A stretch of DNA of 64,000 nucleotides from the NCBI RefSeq assembly GCF_900177805.1, contig NZ_FXAX01000001.1, positions 992,001 to 1,056,000 on the forward strand. The letters are read 5' to 3'. This document shows positions 8,160-16,020 of the stretch, one piece after another (the stretch's first letter is position 1; each line of letters begins with the position of its first letter). This DNA is from Fibrobacter sp. UWB13 (lineage in GTDB: Bacteria; Fibrobacterota; Fibrobacteria; Fibrobacterales; Fibrobacteraceae). The position numbers and the translations under genes were made by a program. The notes under the pieces were generated by a model, which saw only the letters and a program-made list of their open reading frames with translations, had not been told where the DNA came from and searched no databases.

Positions 8160-9182
8160 TTATGCATCCTTTTTTAAAAATTGAACATCGGCTACACCAC
8201 TCTTTTCAGGAGGATCAAGAATTTCCATGTAATCGTCCAGTGTTATTGGATCATAAGTGTATTTGACAAAAACAAGACAATCTTCAAATTTATTCAGGCC
8301 GCACATATAATTATGGAAGACCGCCAGCCATTTATACTTTCGTATGATCTTATTTTTCAGAGCAACAGCATTTTTGTCGTCTTTGTTGACATCGCTATAA
8401 CCACAATACTTCTGAATGCTTCCATATAAAAACTTCTGATGCCTAGCCAAATTGTCGTGAATTTGTTTTTTTACATCCGAAGATATCGCTGTTCGAGTTC
8501 TCTCGTATTCTTCTGGAGAATCCTTTTCAAGTCGTTCCAACACTTCCATGCCACCATTTTTCAAAACGGGATAAACCTTTTCTAATTCGGGAACGGACAA
8601 ATAATTCAGAAAAGGCTTTTTGTCTCCAACAGCACCGAATACCAACGATTCAACCCACGCCAGCATACCGTCCTTTGTAAGAAAATCATTCGGGAATAGA
8701 TTGTTGATTAAAGCAGAAACTGCCTTATCTATTGAATTATCGATAAGAATTCTTGGGTAAATCCCTGTTTCCTCCAGATTTACAGCCTCTATCAGAGCGG
8801 GTCCCATAATCAGCGTTTCGTCCGAATAAAATTTTCCCGCCGTGACCCCTCCTCGCAACAATAACGCATGACCAAACAAAACCTCCCTTTGTAATTCAGC
8901 AATCACCTGAAGGAAAGTCAGCAATCGAATTATTTCCAAAGGAGAATCAGTAATCTTTAGGTACAAGGCAACATTATCCGAAAACAACCTATATTCTATT
9001 TTCATTTCAGGGAGCGTATTCAGAGGCCTTGAATTGTTTATTCCTAGTGCAGCTTTTAGCGAACAAGCAACCATCCCCTTCAATTGGTACAGAAAAGACA
9101 AGGCCGCATTGTCATCATCGGCAAAATAGGATTTGCAGCCAAGAACATCAAAATAGGCTATGTAGTATTCACCAAATTCCAT
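8160..9182 (-). CDS. Class III nucleotidyl-cyclase-like protein
   Basis: 340 residues from ATG 9182, fixed by AAAGGAG 8 nt upstream. YYIAYFDVLGCKSYF provides the first metal-binding Asp in the position of F-x-D-x-x-G-F of class III cyclases. LFSDNVALYL gives the second Asp on the beta2-beta3 hairpin. LLRGGVTAGKFY and GPALIEAVNLEE correspond to the R-x-G-x-H-x-G and G-x-x-V-N-x-A-A-R-L-E segments. The transition-state Asn/Arg pair is not conserved in the usual form, so the product, or activity at all, is open. There is no receptor or membrane part. The C-terminal half is unrecognised. First gene of a two-gene operon under a palindromic operator, inside a defence island. A Pycsar-like or signalling role is inference. 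Confidence 0.6.
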   Translation of the reverse strand: MEFGEYYIAYFDVLGCKSYFADDDNAALSFLYQLKGMVACSLKAALGINNSRPLNTLPEMKIEYRLFSDNVALYLKITDSPLEIIRLLTFLQVIAELQREVLFGHALLLRGGVTAGKFYSDETLIMGPALIEAVNLEETGIYPRILIDNSIDKAVSALINNLFPNDFLTKDGMLAWVESLVFGAVGDKKPFLNYLSVPELEKVYPVLKNGGMEVLERLEKDSPEEYERTRTAISSDVKKQIHDNLARHQKFLYGSIQKYCGYSDVNKDDKNAVALKNKIIRKYKWLAVFHNYMCGLNKFEDCLVFVKYTYDPITLDDYMEILDPPEKSGVADVQFLKKDA

Positions 9183-9219
9183 ATTTGGCACTCCTTTAAA
9201 GGAAAAAAAATCACAGTTA

Positions 9220-9225
9220 AATATA
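9220..9225 (-). promoter_or_regulatory. -10 of the cyclase-like operon
   Basis: TATATT on the minus strand, 37 nt before the ATG. A -35 at 17 bp would fall inside the palindrome 9232-9248 (CATTTT). Confidence 0.4.
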
Positions 9226-9231
9226 CATTCC

Positions 9232-9248
9232 CATTTTGTCACAAAATG
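9232..9248. promoter_or_regulatory. 17-bp perfect palindrome over the -35 (operator candidate)
   Basis: CATTTTGT-C-ACAAAATG, 8-bp arms around one base. Its place over the -35 suggests repression of the cyclase-like operon. The half site resembles CATTTGT of the RhuM inverted repeats. Confidence 0.5.
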
Positions 9249-9535
9249 ACAATACCGCCCCTTTTTCAAGCAAAACATCCCCTTCCGAGTGTGGCGACGG
9301 AGCCGTCACCCTCGGTTTTAGGAAAGTGCATTTGTCTAGATTATCTACTTTTCCTTTCATAAACAACCTTTTTTGTATTATAGCAGACTTGTTACGCATC
9401 CTATCATGGATTTCAACAAAAAAAATTTTTTCACATCAGAAGTTTCCCGCCAGGATTACACGAACCTTAGCAAGGTTTAAACCACCCTCCAACCTTGAAG
9501 AAATGGTTTTCCTATATATTATACGGAGTAACTAG
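9249..9535. other. Gap without a recognisable gene
   Basis: I see no gene here. A short GC-rich patch at about 9270-9330 lies in otherwise AT-rich sequence, and small open frames on both strands lack ribosome sites. Confidence 0.4.
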
Positions 9536-9784
9536 TACATCACCGGGCAAAAATGCAGTTCGGTTGGGATAAAAAAAGTCCATCAGGACCAGATTTGGTT
9601 CGCCGAGAAGGGCAAGCCCCACGAAGCGACTGTGCTAAAGCGGCTTAGCGGAATCGAGATGAGCAACGATTTCGATTTGATCGAGGCAATGAAGGGGGGT
9701 AAGGGAACAGAAAACCGAACCTTCCTGGCTCAAGGAAATGTCCGCTGGAATCGACCGTGTCGAGCCGTTTCACTAGCTGAATAA
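9536..9784 (+). pseudogene. C-terminal remnant of a gene, possibly an AAA15-family ATPase
   Basis: An open frame of about 82 codons without a start codon, following an in-frame TAG at 9533-9535 and ending in TAA. The segment VHQDQIWFAEKG resembles the RRDQIWFVEK motif near the C-terminus of AAA15/Abi-type ATP-binding proteins; what follows (VLKRLSGIEMSNDFDLIEAM) is not distinctive. It ends 5 nt before the convergent gene at 9789. It is most likely gene debris in the island. Family assignment is weak. Confidence 0.3.
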
Positions 9785-9788
9785 AAAA

Positions 9789-10682
9789 TCAGGAATCAAC
9801 CTCATCTATATAATCATACATATCAGGTTCAGATTCATGCATTTTTTCATAATTATCAAAACAAGCCGAAAGTGCATTATACGACATCAAAATAGAACTT
9901 ACCTCATGAGCAGCGTCTTCCGTGCCACCCAAATCAAACCACACCTTATCTTTTAAAATTAAAGAGATGTTGGCTGCAACAAAGGCAATTTGCTTATTCA
10001 CCAAACTTTTCAAAGACTGAATTGAATTATAATTGTATGTACCAAACGGACTTAATGAAAGAAAATTAGGGTCGCCTATGTACGGTTCTATAGGCAATGC
10101 TGAAGACGAATTTGCATGAATAAATTCTGAGAGTTTTGAGCCAATAGGATCTTTAATAAACTCATTATAACAGGTTTCGTCGACATCCTTTAAAACAGTT
10201 TCTATTTTCTTTGCTGCCTTGCCTCGGCCTACATGTTTATTCCAATACTCATTAGCATCCAAGGATTCTCCCATAATAGCTTGAGCTTCATTTTTATCCA
10301 ATATAATCAACAATTCCAGTTGCATTTCTTCGAACGCACGTCTATAAAGAGCCAACCCCATTGAAGAATATCCAGAAAGGAAAAGGATTCTAACAGAATT
10401 CACGTTCTTTATCAAATCCAATACCAGAGTAACAGGGGATTTCGGAGTGTCAATCCTTTCATACAATTTGGACAAGAGCCACATTAGATAAATACTTTCT
10501 TCATATAGCCTAAGCCAAGGTTGCAGCAGTCCATTAAGTTTCTGATCAATTTCACTCCGACGATTCAATTGACGATAAAATTCTTCTCGACGATTAATAT
10601 CTTCTTTTGAAAAATCTTTTTCTTGTTGTTTCAAGTACCGCAAAATAGATAGATCTATTTGATTGTCAATATAATCGTACAT
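9789..10682 (-). CDS. Uncharacterised helical protein (DUF5677/HEPN-like)
   Basis: 297 residues, ATG start, predicted nearly all helical. The region SGYSSMGLALYRRAFEEMQLELLIIL resembles the core of DUF5677/HEPN-like families, in which an arginine-glutamate helix follows a hydrophobic helix; IMGESLDANEYWNKHV follows. No signal peptide or membrane segment is seen. It is a single gene between the AAA debris and RhuM-2, AT-rich like the rest of the island. It could be an RNase-type effector of a lost defence system, but there is no catalytic signature that I can point to. Confidence 0.4.
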   Translation of the reverse strand: MYDYIDNQIDLSILRYLKQQEKDFSKEDINRREEFYRQLNRRSEIDQKLNGLLQPWLRLYEESIYLMWLLSKLYERIDTPKSPVTLVLDLIKNVNSVRILFLSGYSSMGLALYRRAFEEMQLELLIILDKNEAQAIMGESLDANEYWNKHVGRGKAAKKIETVLKDVDETCYNEFIKDPIGSKLSEFIHANSSSALPIEPYIGDPNFLSLSPFGTYNYNSIQSLKSLVNKQIAFVAANISLILKDKVWFDLGGTEDAAHEVSSILMSYNALSACFDNYEKMHESEPDMYDYIDEVDS

Positions 10683-10743
10683 AATTCTCTAACCTTCATA
10701 TTATTTTTTATTTTCGCACACCTGTCTGCAATCCGATCCCGAG

Positions 10744-10763
10744 ACCCTTTCTCCAGAAAGGGT
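10744..10763. terminator. Hairpin downstream of RhuM-2
   Basis: ACCCTTTCT/AGAAAGGGT with a 2-nt loop, about 100 bp beyond the RhuM-2 stop; without a clear T run on the minus strand. Confidence 0.3.
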
Positions 10764-10865
10764 TTCGCACTCTATACGCCCGGTCAAGCCGGGGAAGACA
10801 GGTTGACAACAAAAGGATGATTCACCTGAAACTAGTTCAGGGCAGGCTCTCTCGGCACGAAGTTT

Positions 10866-11930
10866 TCACTTCTTTTCTTCAATCGCTTTCGCTTCATTCA
10901 GGAACTTGTCAAAATCGCTCTTGAACAGTTTGTCCTGGACAACGCGGTATTTTTCGAATTCACTTTCGGCAAAAGCCTTTGCAATTTCAGCCGACACCCG
11001 ACCCTTGTCTGTCAGAATCTCCACCTCGTTGAAATCCAGGAACTTGTTGAGGCGAAGCGCCCAATCTTCCATCGTCATGGGAATCTGCCGTTTCGCCTGA
11101 AATTCCGCATAGTCAAGGTACATTGTCACGAATCGTTCCAGTTGATGCAATTCATCCTTTGAAAGGTAGTTCTTCGCAATGCTGACATCCGACTTCTCGA
11201 TTTTCCCGTCAGGCGCCTTGCGCCAGGTCGTCAAGCCCATGTGCGTCTTTTTCGCATCGGCGCGTTCCATAATGAGTTCGGCAGCCGTATGCCGGTGGAT
11301 AGCCCAGTGCAACTTGTTCTGCACATTTGCGAAAAAATCCCTTGTCGTGACGGCATCCCGGCTGTAATCGACACTCGTCGCGTAGATATCGGTAATCTTC
11401 TGGTAGAATTTCCGCTCCGACATCCGGATTTCCCGGATTTCTTCAAGCAGGTTCTCAAAGTATTCTTCGTCAAAAATCTGGCCGTTTTCCAGGCGTTGTT
11501 TGTCGAGAACATAACCCTTTATCGCGAAATTGCGCAAAACGTTGGTCGCCCATTGCCTGAATTGCGTTGCGCGGATAGAATTCACGCGGTATCCCACCGA
11601 AATTATCGCATCGAGATTGTAGAATTTGGTATTGTAAGTCTTGCCGTCGGCGGCAGTATGTGCAAATTTTGCACATACTGAAATTTCTTCCAACTCGTTG
11701 GTCTCAAAAACGTTCTTTAAGTGCTTGGTGACTACGGACCTATCGACATCGAACAGCCTTGAAATTCCGTCCTGCGTGAGCCACACATTTTCGTCCTGGA
11801 CGCGCACTTCTATCGAATCCTGAGAATTCTGCTTGGTAAACACCAAGAAATCGATGGTACTATTGCGAATCTGCAACATTTTGCTCATTTCTACCTCAGA
11901 ATTCAACACAACAGGCTCTTTTTTGTTCAT
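10866..11930 (-). CDS. RhuM-family protein, copy 2
   Basis: 354 residues from ATG 11930, preceded by GGAG at 6-7 nt. Family layout as in copy 1: WLTQDGISRLF...SVVTKHLKNVF, then FYNLDAIISVGYRVNS...ATQFRQWATNVLRNF, then FYQKITDIYATSVDYS. It differs from copy 1 in the VCAKFAHTAADGKTYN insert. The N-terminus has an extra about 20 residues before the conserved region. Copies 1 and 2 diverge clearly as proteins although promoter and flanking repeat are nearly the same, which argues against a recent tandem duplication of the whole unit. Confidence 0.85.
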   Translation of the reverse strand: MNKKEPVVLNSEVEMSKMLQIRNSTIDFLVFTKQNSQDSIEVRVQDENVWLTQDGISRLFDVDRSVVTKHLKNVFETNELEEISVCAKFAHTAADGKTYNTKFYNLDAIISVGYRVNSIRATQFRQWATNVLRNFAIKGYVLDKQRLENGQIFDEEYFENLLEEIREIRMSERKFYQKITDIYATSVDYSRDAVTTRDFFANVQNKLHWAIHRHTAAELIMERADAKKTHMGLTTWRKAPDGKIEKSDVSIAKNYLSKDELHQLERFVTMYLDYAEFQAKRQIPMTMEDWALRLNKFLDFNEVEILTDKGRVSAEIAKAFAESEFEKYRVVQDKLFKSDFDKFLNEAKAIEEKK

Positions 11931-11981
11931 TTTCAACTCCTTCCTTGCGGACAAGCAAAAACCGCAAGGCACAAAGATACA

Positions 11982-12011
11982 CATTTGTTCACTATTAAAT
12001 ATACACAAACA
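11982..12011. promoter_or_regulatory. Inverted-repeat-like operator at the RhuM-2 promoter
   Basis: CATTTGT (11982-11988) is identical to the RhuM-1 arm, and the distal arm is ACAAACA instead of ACAAATG, with the same 16-bp gap. Confidence 0.4.
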
Positions 12012-12026
12012 CGAGACGGTTGTCAA
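11998..12026 (-). promoter_or_regulatory. RhuM-2 promoter
   Basis: TTGACA (12021-12026), 17-bp spacer, TATATT (11998-12003), the same arrangement as RhuM-1. Confidence 0.75.
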
Positions 12027-12091
12027 TAGGTCCGCCCCGTTTTTTGCTGGAATTTTCTGTCCTTCGCGTAGGCGGCCACCGCATTCGACAC

Positions 12092-12227
12092 CGGGCGTTC
12101 CCTGCTGCGCAGGGGCGGGCTCTCGCGGCATAAAATTGCGGCCTCACGCCGCAATTTTTCAGCCTAGAGGGCCGAGCGCGGGATACGAGCGGCCCTCCCG
12201 GCCCTACGGGCTTCGATCCCTAACGCA
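12092..12227. repeat. 136-bp dispersed repeat, copy B
   Basis: Direct repeat of 5957-6092, equal length, 5 mismatches by eye. Together the two copies flank about 6 kb that includes RhuM-2 and the cargo genes. Confidence 0.85.
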
Positions 12228-12254
12228 AAGAGTCCCGCCATAGCGGGACTCTTT
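12227..12254 (-). terminator. Terminator after the epimerase remnant
   Basis: AAAGAGTCCCGC/GCGGGACTCTTT, perfect 12-bp stem with a CATA loop, 20 nt beyond the stop at 12274. Confidence 0.75.
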
Positions 12255-12273
12255 CAATTTCAAGAGCAAGATT

Positions 12274-12741
12274 CTAGAACTTTCGCCAAACCATCTTGTT
12301 GACGATACCGGTGTAGCTCTGGATGATCTTCACGACCTTGGTCGAGACGTTTTCTTCGATGTAGTCCGGCACGGGGATGCCGTAGTCGCCGTTCTTATTC
12401 ATCGTGACGGCGGTGTCGACGGCCTGCAAGAGGGACTTTTCGTCAATGCCGGCGATAAAGAAGCAGGCTTTGTCAAGCGCTTCGGGGCGTTCCGTGCTGG
12501 TGCGGATGCAGATTGCCGGGAACGGGTGGCCGACGCTTGTGAAGAAGGAACTTTCTTCGGGGAGCGTGCCGCTGTCGCTCACGACGGCGAATGCATTCAT
12601 CTGCAAGCAGTTGTAATCGTGGAATCCGAGCGGTTCGTGCTGAATCACGCGCTTGTCGAGCTTGAAGCCCGAGGCGGCAAGGCGGTTACGGCTGCGCGGG
12701 TGGCAGCTGTACAGAATCGGCATGTCGTACTTTTCGGCCAT
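12274..12741 (-). pseudogene. C-terminal remnant of WbjD/FnlC/Cap5G-type UDP-sugar 2-epimerase
   Basis: 155 residues covering only the C-terminal 40 percent of a UDP-GlcNAc 2-epimerase-fold enzyme (normally about 370). SCHPRSRNRL, VVSDSGTLPEESSF and RTSTERPEAL are the C-terminal domain motifs. The tail ENVSTKVVKIIQSYTGIVNK is characteristic of the WbjD/FnlC/Cap5G branch, which makes UDP-N-acetyl-L-fucosamine. No N-terminal half is present; upstream is unrelated island sequence, so the break is near 12741. It was probably once part of a polysaccharide locus and marks an island junction. An ATG is present by chance. Confidence 0.8.
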
Positions 12742-12804
12742 TTTGTTGTTTTAACGCATTATAACCCGTTGCGCAGAAATATCTAAGAGGTCCCCAAAGC
12801 ACAT

Positions 12805-14682
12805 TCACTTATTCGACACCCTTAATCTAGCGACAGGACTTATTTGGCTTAAAAATCTAGTAGCTTGCTTGTCCATCGGCTTATTTGGATTAATTAAATT
12901 TTCCCTTTCATTCATTTTATTTCTCAAAAAATCATTTTTTTCGATTAATTTACTTCCTCCATATTTGGCCAAAGCAGCAAATGTTCCAATGAATCCAAAA
13001 ATTGCCAAATCACCCAAAGCCTTACCCAGTGCAAAACCAGCCACATCGCAAAGAAGAGATAATTCCAAATCCAAACGTTTCGCCTGTTCATCTCTTTTTA
13101 ATCTTAAATTTCCAAGCGATTTATTATATTCTAATATTTTCGCATTTCGTTCTTCAGGAGTAAAAGAATCCAAGTAAGAGAAAAGCGTATTAAAATTTTT
13201 CGACGTACAATATGTTTCCGAAAACTGCAAAATTTCATGTATTGTGGGGTAATCTTTAACTTCTAATATATCCAAATTAGGAACAAACATTTTCCCATTT
13301 GAATAAGATTTCATCTGTATATTATGCTGTTCTAATTCATCCGCATTCCGACATTTAAACAACTTAATCATATTGTACATAAGCGATGCTTGCGTTTTTG
13401 TTTCATAATCTTTTGCCCAAAAAGGAAAATAGAACGCATTCAAAGCACTTGCAATATGAACATATTCTGAGTTCACAACGAATTCAAATTCTAAAGCATC
13501 TCTATTTGGAACATTATCAGGTATAGAAAAGCAATTGTTAACGCCCAATGCAGAAATACATGAAGAAGAATTAAGTGTCAGCAGCTCAAAAGATTTTCTA
13601 AGTGCTCTTCGAGGCCATGTCGCTAAATTATACAATTTTTTGGACACATCTACTCCCAAACCAGCAAACAAATCAGGCGATAAAACAGGCAAACATTCAT
13701 CTGCAATCAAACAATTTTTATTCATTTCAACCAAATCGGCTATTATAAGAGCGTTCAAACATCGTCTAGAAAGAACTGCTTCGGGTTTCATTTTATATAT
13801 CGAATCAAGAAAACCATAGTCAATCCTATTTGATGGTTGGTTCGTAATAAAAGTTATCCGACTTTGATTAACCAAAGAGATTAACTCATCTTCAGTAACT
13901 TGCTGTTTTAAACAAAAATCTTTAACAGATGTTTCACAGGGTAATTCAACATAAATATGATCAAACATCAATATTCCATTACGAATATTCACATTTGAAA
14001 AACTAGAGTATTTGATATAACAAGAATTTTTTTTACAACGTTGGCCAAGAATAGTTTCCTTAGAAACTGATCCATTGTATATACCCTTTATGTTATCAAA
14101 CCAAAAAGCTTCATCATGTCTTTCGTATTCAACATTTGCCGAATTCCATCTCGTTGGCAAAATTATCAAAACAGGATTCGTGTCGGAGCCCACACTAAAA
14201 CTTCCATCCTCAACCTGATCAAAAACAGCCTTAAACTTGATAACATCACCACTCATTGAGTCTAAAAAAGATGTGAGCTGAGAATTATACAAGCCACTCA
14301 TGTTGTTAGGAAAATGGACCTTGACAACCCTATTTTCAACAGAATCTATCTTAATTGACTTTAGGAAAGAAAACTTAGAATACAATAAATTGTAAAACTG
14401 ATTAACAGTCCATCCTATGCCAGAGAAATTATCCCCTATTTGGGAATCTTCAATAGTAGGGATTTCCCTGACAAAATTTTTGGGCAAATCAAAAGTCAAA
14501 TTAACAGGACTAGTTACAAAACGAATAGAATAATCAAACTCTTTACATAAAGCTACCCTATTCTTAATGGGATTCTGAATATATATCAAAAACTTATTTT
14601 CCGAAACTTCGAAAATTCGCGTTTTGAAAGAAGGATACACACTTCTCAATCTTAAATCATCTCTTCTCACATATTGTTCCAT
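12805..14682 (-). CDS. Large unknown protein divergent from Thoeris
   Basis: 625 residues from ATG 14682, with AAGGA about 8 nt upstream; a TTG 15 nt earlier is less likely. I do not recognise a family. The first 300 residues look like mixed alpha/beta with many aromatic residues. The middle contains LSRRCLNALIIADLVEMNKN and WPRRALRKSFELL. From about residue 520 it is a charged helix, then ALGDLAIFGFIGTFAALAKY, which could be a membrane or amphipathic helix, then a basic tail. No nucleotide-binding motif is visible. It shares a 200-bp divergent control region with the Thoeris genes and is strongly AT-rich. A linked defence function is a guess from position. Confidence 0.4.
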   Translation of the reverse strand: MEQYVRRDDLRLRSVYPSFKTRIFEVSENKFLIYIQNPIKNRVALCKEFDYSIRFVTSPVNLTFDLPKNFVREIPTIEDSQIGDNFSGIGWTVNQFYNLLYSKFSFLKSIKIDSVENRVVKVHFPNNMSGLYNSQLTSFLDSMSGDVIKFKAVFDQVEDGSFSVGSDTNPVLIILPTRWNSANVEYERHDEAFWFDNIKGIYNGSVSKETILGQRCKKNSCYIKYSSFSNVNIRNGILMFDHIYVELPCETSVKDFCLKQQVTEDELISLVNQSRITFITNQPSNRIDYGFLDSIYKMKPEAVLSRRCLNALIIADLVEMNKNCLIADECLPVLSPDLFAGLGVDVSKKLYNLATWPRRALRKSFELLTLNSSSCISALGVNNCFSIPDNVPNRDALEFEFVVNSEYVHIASALNAFYFPFWAKDYETKTQASLMYNMIKLFKCRNADELEQHNIQMKSYSNGKMFVPNLDILEVKDYPTIHEILQFSETYCTSKNFNTLFSYLDSFTPEERNAKILEYNKSLGNLRLKRDEQAKRLDLELSLLCDVAGFALGKALGDLAIFGFIGTFAALAKYGGSKLIEKNDFLRNKMNERENLINPNKPMDKQATRFLSQISPVARLRVSNK

Positions 14683-14716
14683 ACAGGTTTCCTTCAAAAA
14701 AAGCCAAATTCATTAA

Positions 14717-14745
14717 CATATATTTAAAATCAGCAATTGGCACAA
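14717..14745 (-). promoter_or_regulatory. Possible promoter of the unknown gene at 12805
   Basis: TTGTGC (14740-14745), 17-bp spacer, TATATG (14717-14722) on the minus strand. Confidence 0.3.
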
Positions 14746-14821
14746 TTATTTTGAATATAAAAAAATACCTTTTGAGATTTCATCTATAAATCTTCAACAC
14801 GTATACAAAACACTCTATATC

Positions 14822-14850
14822 TTGCACAAACAACTTAACAAATCTATGAA
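14822..14850 (+). promoter_or_regulatory. Possible Thoeris promoter
   Basis: TTGCAC (14822-14827), 17-bp spacer, TATGAA (14845-14850), about 50 nt before the first thsB start. Confidence 0.3.
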
Positions 14851-14903
14851 ACCGTTCTTATATTTCCCCAAAAGAGCCTTGTCCACAAGGAGGAATGAGA
14901 TTT

Positions 14904-15473
14904 ATGGAAGACCATAGAACAGGCAACTACACCGCCTTTTATGTCAGCGAACCTTTCGATTCGTCAAATTTGGGTGCCAACGCGACCAAAGACTTCTGCT
15001 ATTATCGAACAATAACAGCATGGGAAGCAAAAGATCCTGATTTTCACTTCATAGATTCCCATGACAAAACATACAATATTCGCGATGACAGCTCCTGGGA
15101 AGATACATTGAAGCCAAGACTCCACAAACGTCTCAGAAAATCAAAGAACATTATCCTAATCTTGAGCTCCAATACAAAAAACAGCCGAGCTATTCGGGAA
15201 GAATTAGACTACGGGATTAACACCTGCGGTCTGCCCATTATTGTGATTTACCCCGATTTCCCCGAGAAATCAGATATCGTTAATAAAGAAGGTAAAATCC
15301 TCCTCAATATAAAAAAAATGTGGGACAAATTACCGGTTTTCAAAAACAATATGAGCAAAGTCGCTACGATTCATATAACATTCAAACAGGATCTATTAAA
15401 GACGTGTTTGGACGCCCCTGATTTAACCGTACAACATATGACAAAAAAAGGCCGATTCTATTTTCCTATATAA
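14904..15473 (+). CDS. thsB: Thoeris TIR-like protein ThsB, copy 1
   Basis: 189 residues. ATG 14904 has AAGGAGG 10 nt upstream; ATG 14895 lies too close to that site. It has the MTH538/DUF1863 TIR-like fold: FYVSEPF at beta1, KNIILILSSNTKNSRAI at the central strand, and REELDYGI with the expected catalytic Glu, then LPIIVIYPD and HITFKQDLL. In Thoeris, ThsB proteins sense phage infection and use NAD to make a signal for ThsA. This copy is the more diverged of the pair, with YVSEPFDSSN in place of YIAFDGDND. Followed 43 nt later by the second thsB, probably one operon. Confidence 0.8.
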   Translation: MEDHRTGNYTAFYVSEPFDSSNLGANATKDFCYYRTITAWEAKDPDFHFIDSHDKTYNIRDDSSWEDTLKPRLHKRLRKSKNIILILSSNTKNSRAIREELDYGINTCGLPIIVIYPDFPEKSDIVNKEGKILLNIKKMWDKLPVFKNNMSKVATIHITFKQDLLKTCLDAPDLTVQHMTKKGRFYFPI

Positions 15474-15516
15474 AACAAGTCCATATTTGTTATTATATTA
15501 TTCATTGGAGAATAAC

Positions 15517-16020
15517 ATGACCTACAGAAATAGAACATACATTGCTTTTGACGGCGACAATGACATGCCGTATTACAACCTAATGCGAGCATGGAGTGAA
15601 AACGACAATTTCGAGTTTAAATTCTATAATGCCCATGGAATAAACACAGCTCGTGACACCAGCCAAGAAGAATCGATTAAAAAACAATTATTGTATCGTT
15701 TCGAATACACAAAAATATTTGTATTACTTGTAGGAGAGCACACACGGTTTCTATACCGTTTTGTTCGGTGGGAAATAGAGCAAGCCATTCGACTACAGTT
15801 GCCAATAATCGTAGTAAACATAAATGGCACCCGGCATATCGACAGCGAATTTTGTCCACCAATTCTCGAAGACAAGCTAGCCATTCATGTTGCGTTCAAG
15901 CAAAAAATCATCCAGAAAGCTTTAAATGAATGGCCCGCATATCATGAAAAATGCCTGAAGGAAGGAAAAACTGGTCCTTTTTATTATAATGATTCTACAT
16001 ATGAGGGCTTAGGATTATGA
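15517..16020 (+). CDS. thsB: Thoeris TIR-like protein ThsB, copy 2
   Basis: 167 residues from ATG 15517 with GGAG at 7 nt. It is a textbook ThsB of the DUF1863 type: TYIAFDGDNDMPYYNLMRAW, NAHGINTARDTS, IFVLLVGEHTRFLYRFVRWE with the catalytic Glu in RWEIEQAI, LPIIVVNING, and CPPILEDKLAIHVAFKQKII. Tandem thsB genes are common; different copies are thought to recognise different phage triggers. The stop overlaps the thsA start (ATGA), so translation is coupled. Confidence 0.9.
   Translation: MTYRNRTYIAFDGDNDMPYYNLMRAWSENDNFEFKFYNAHGINTARDTSQEESIKKQLLYRFEYTKIFVLLVGEHTRFLYRFVRWEIEQAIRLQLPIIVVNINGTRHIDSEFCPPILEDKLAIHVAFKQKIIQKALNEWPAYHEKCLKEGKTGPFYYNDSTYEGLGL

Noticed and set aside
7499-9182. Calling the cyclase-like operon Pycsar
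   Set aside because: The partner gene has no TIR, TM or cyclic-nucleotide-binding domain that I can see, and the cyclase transition-state residues are not conserved.
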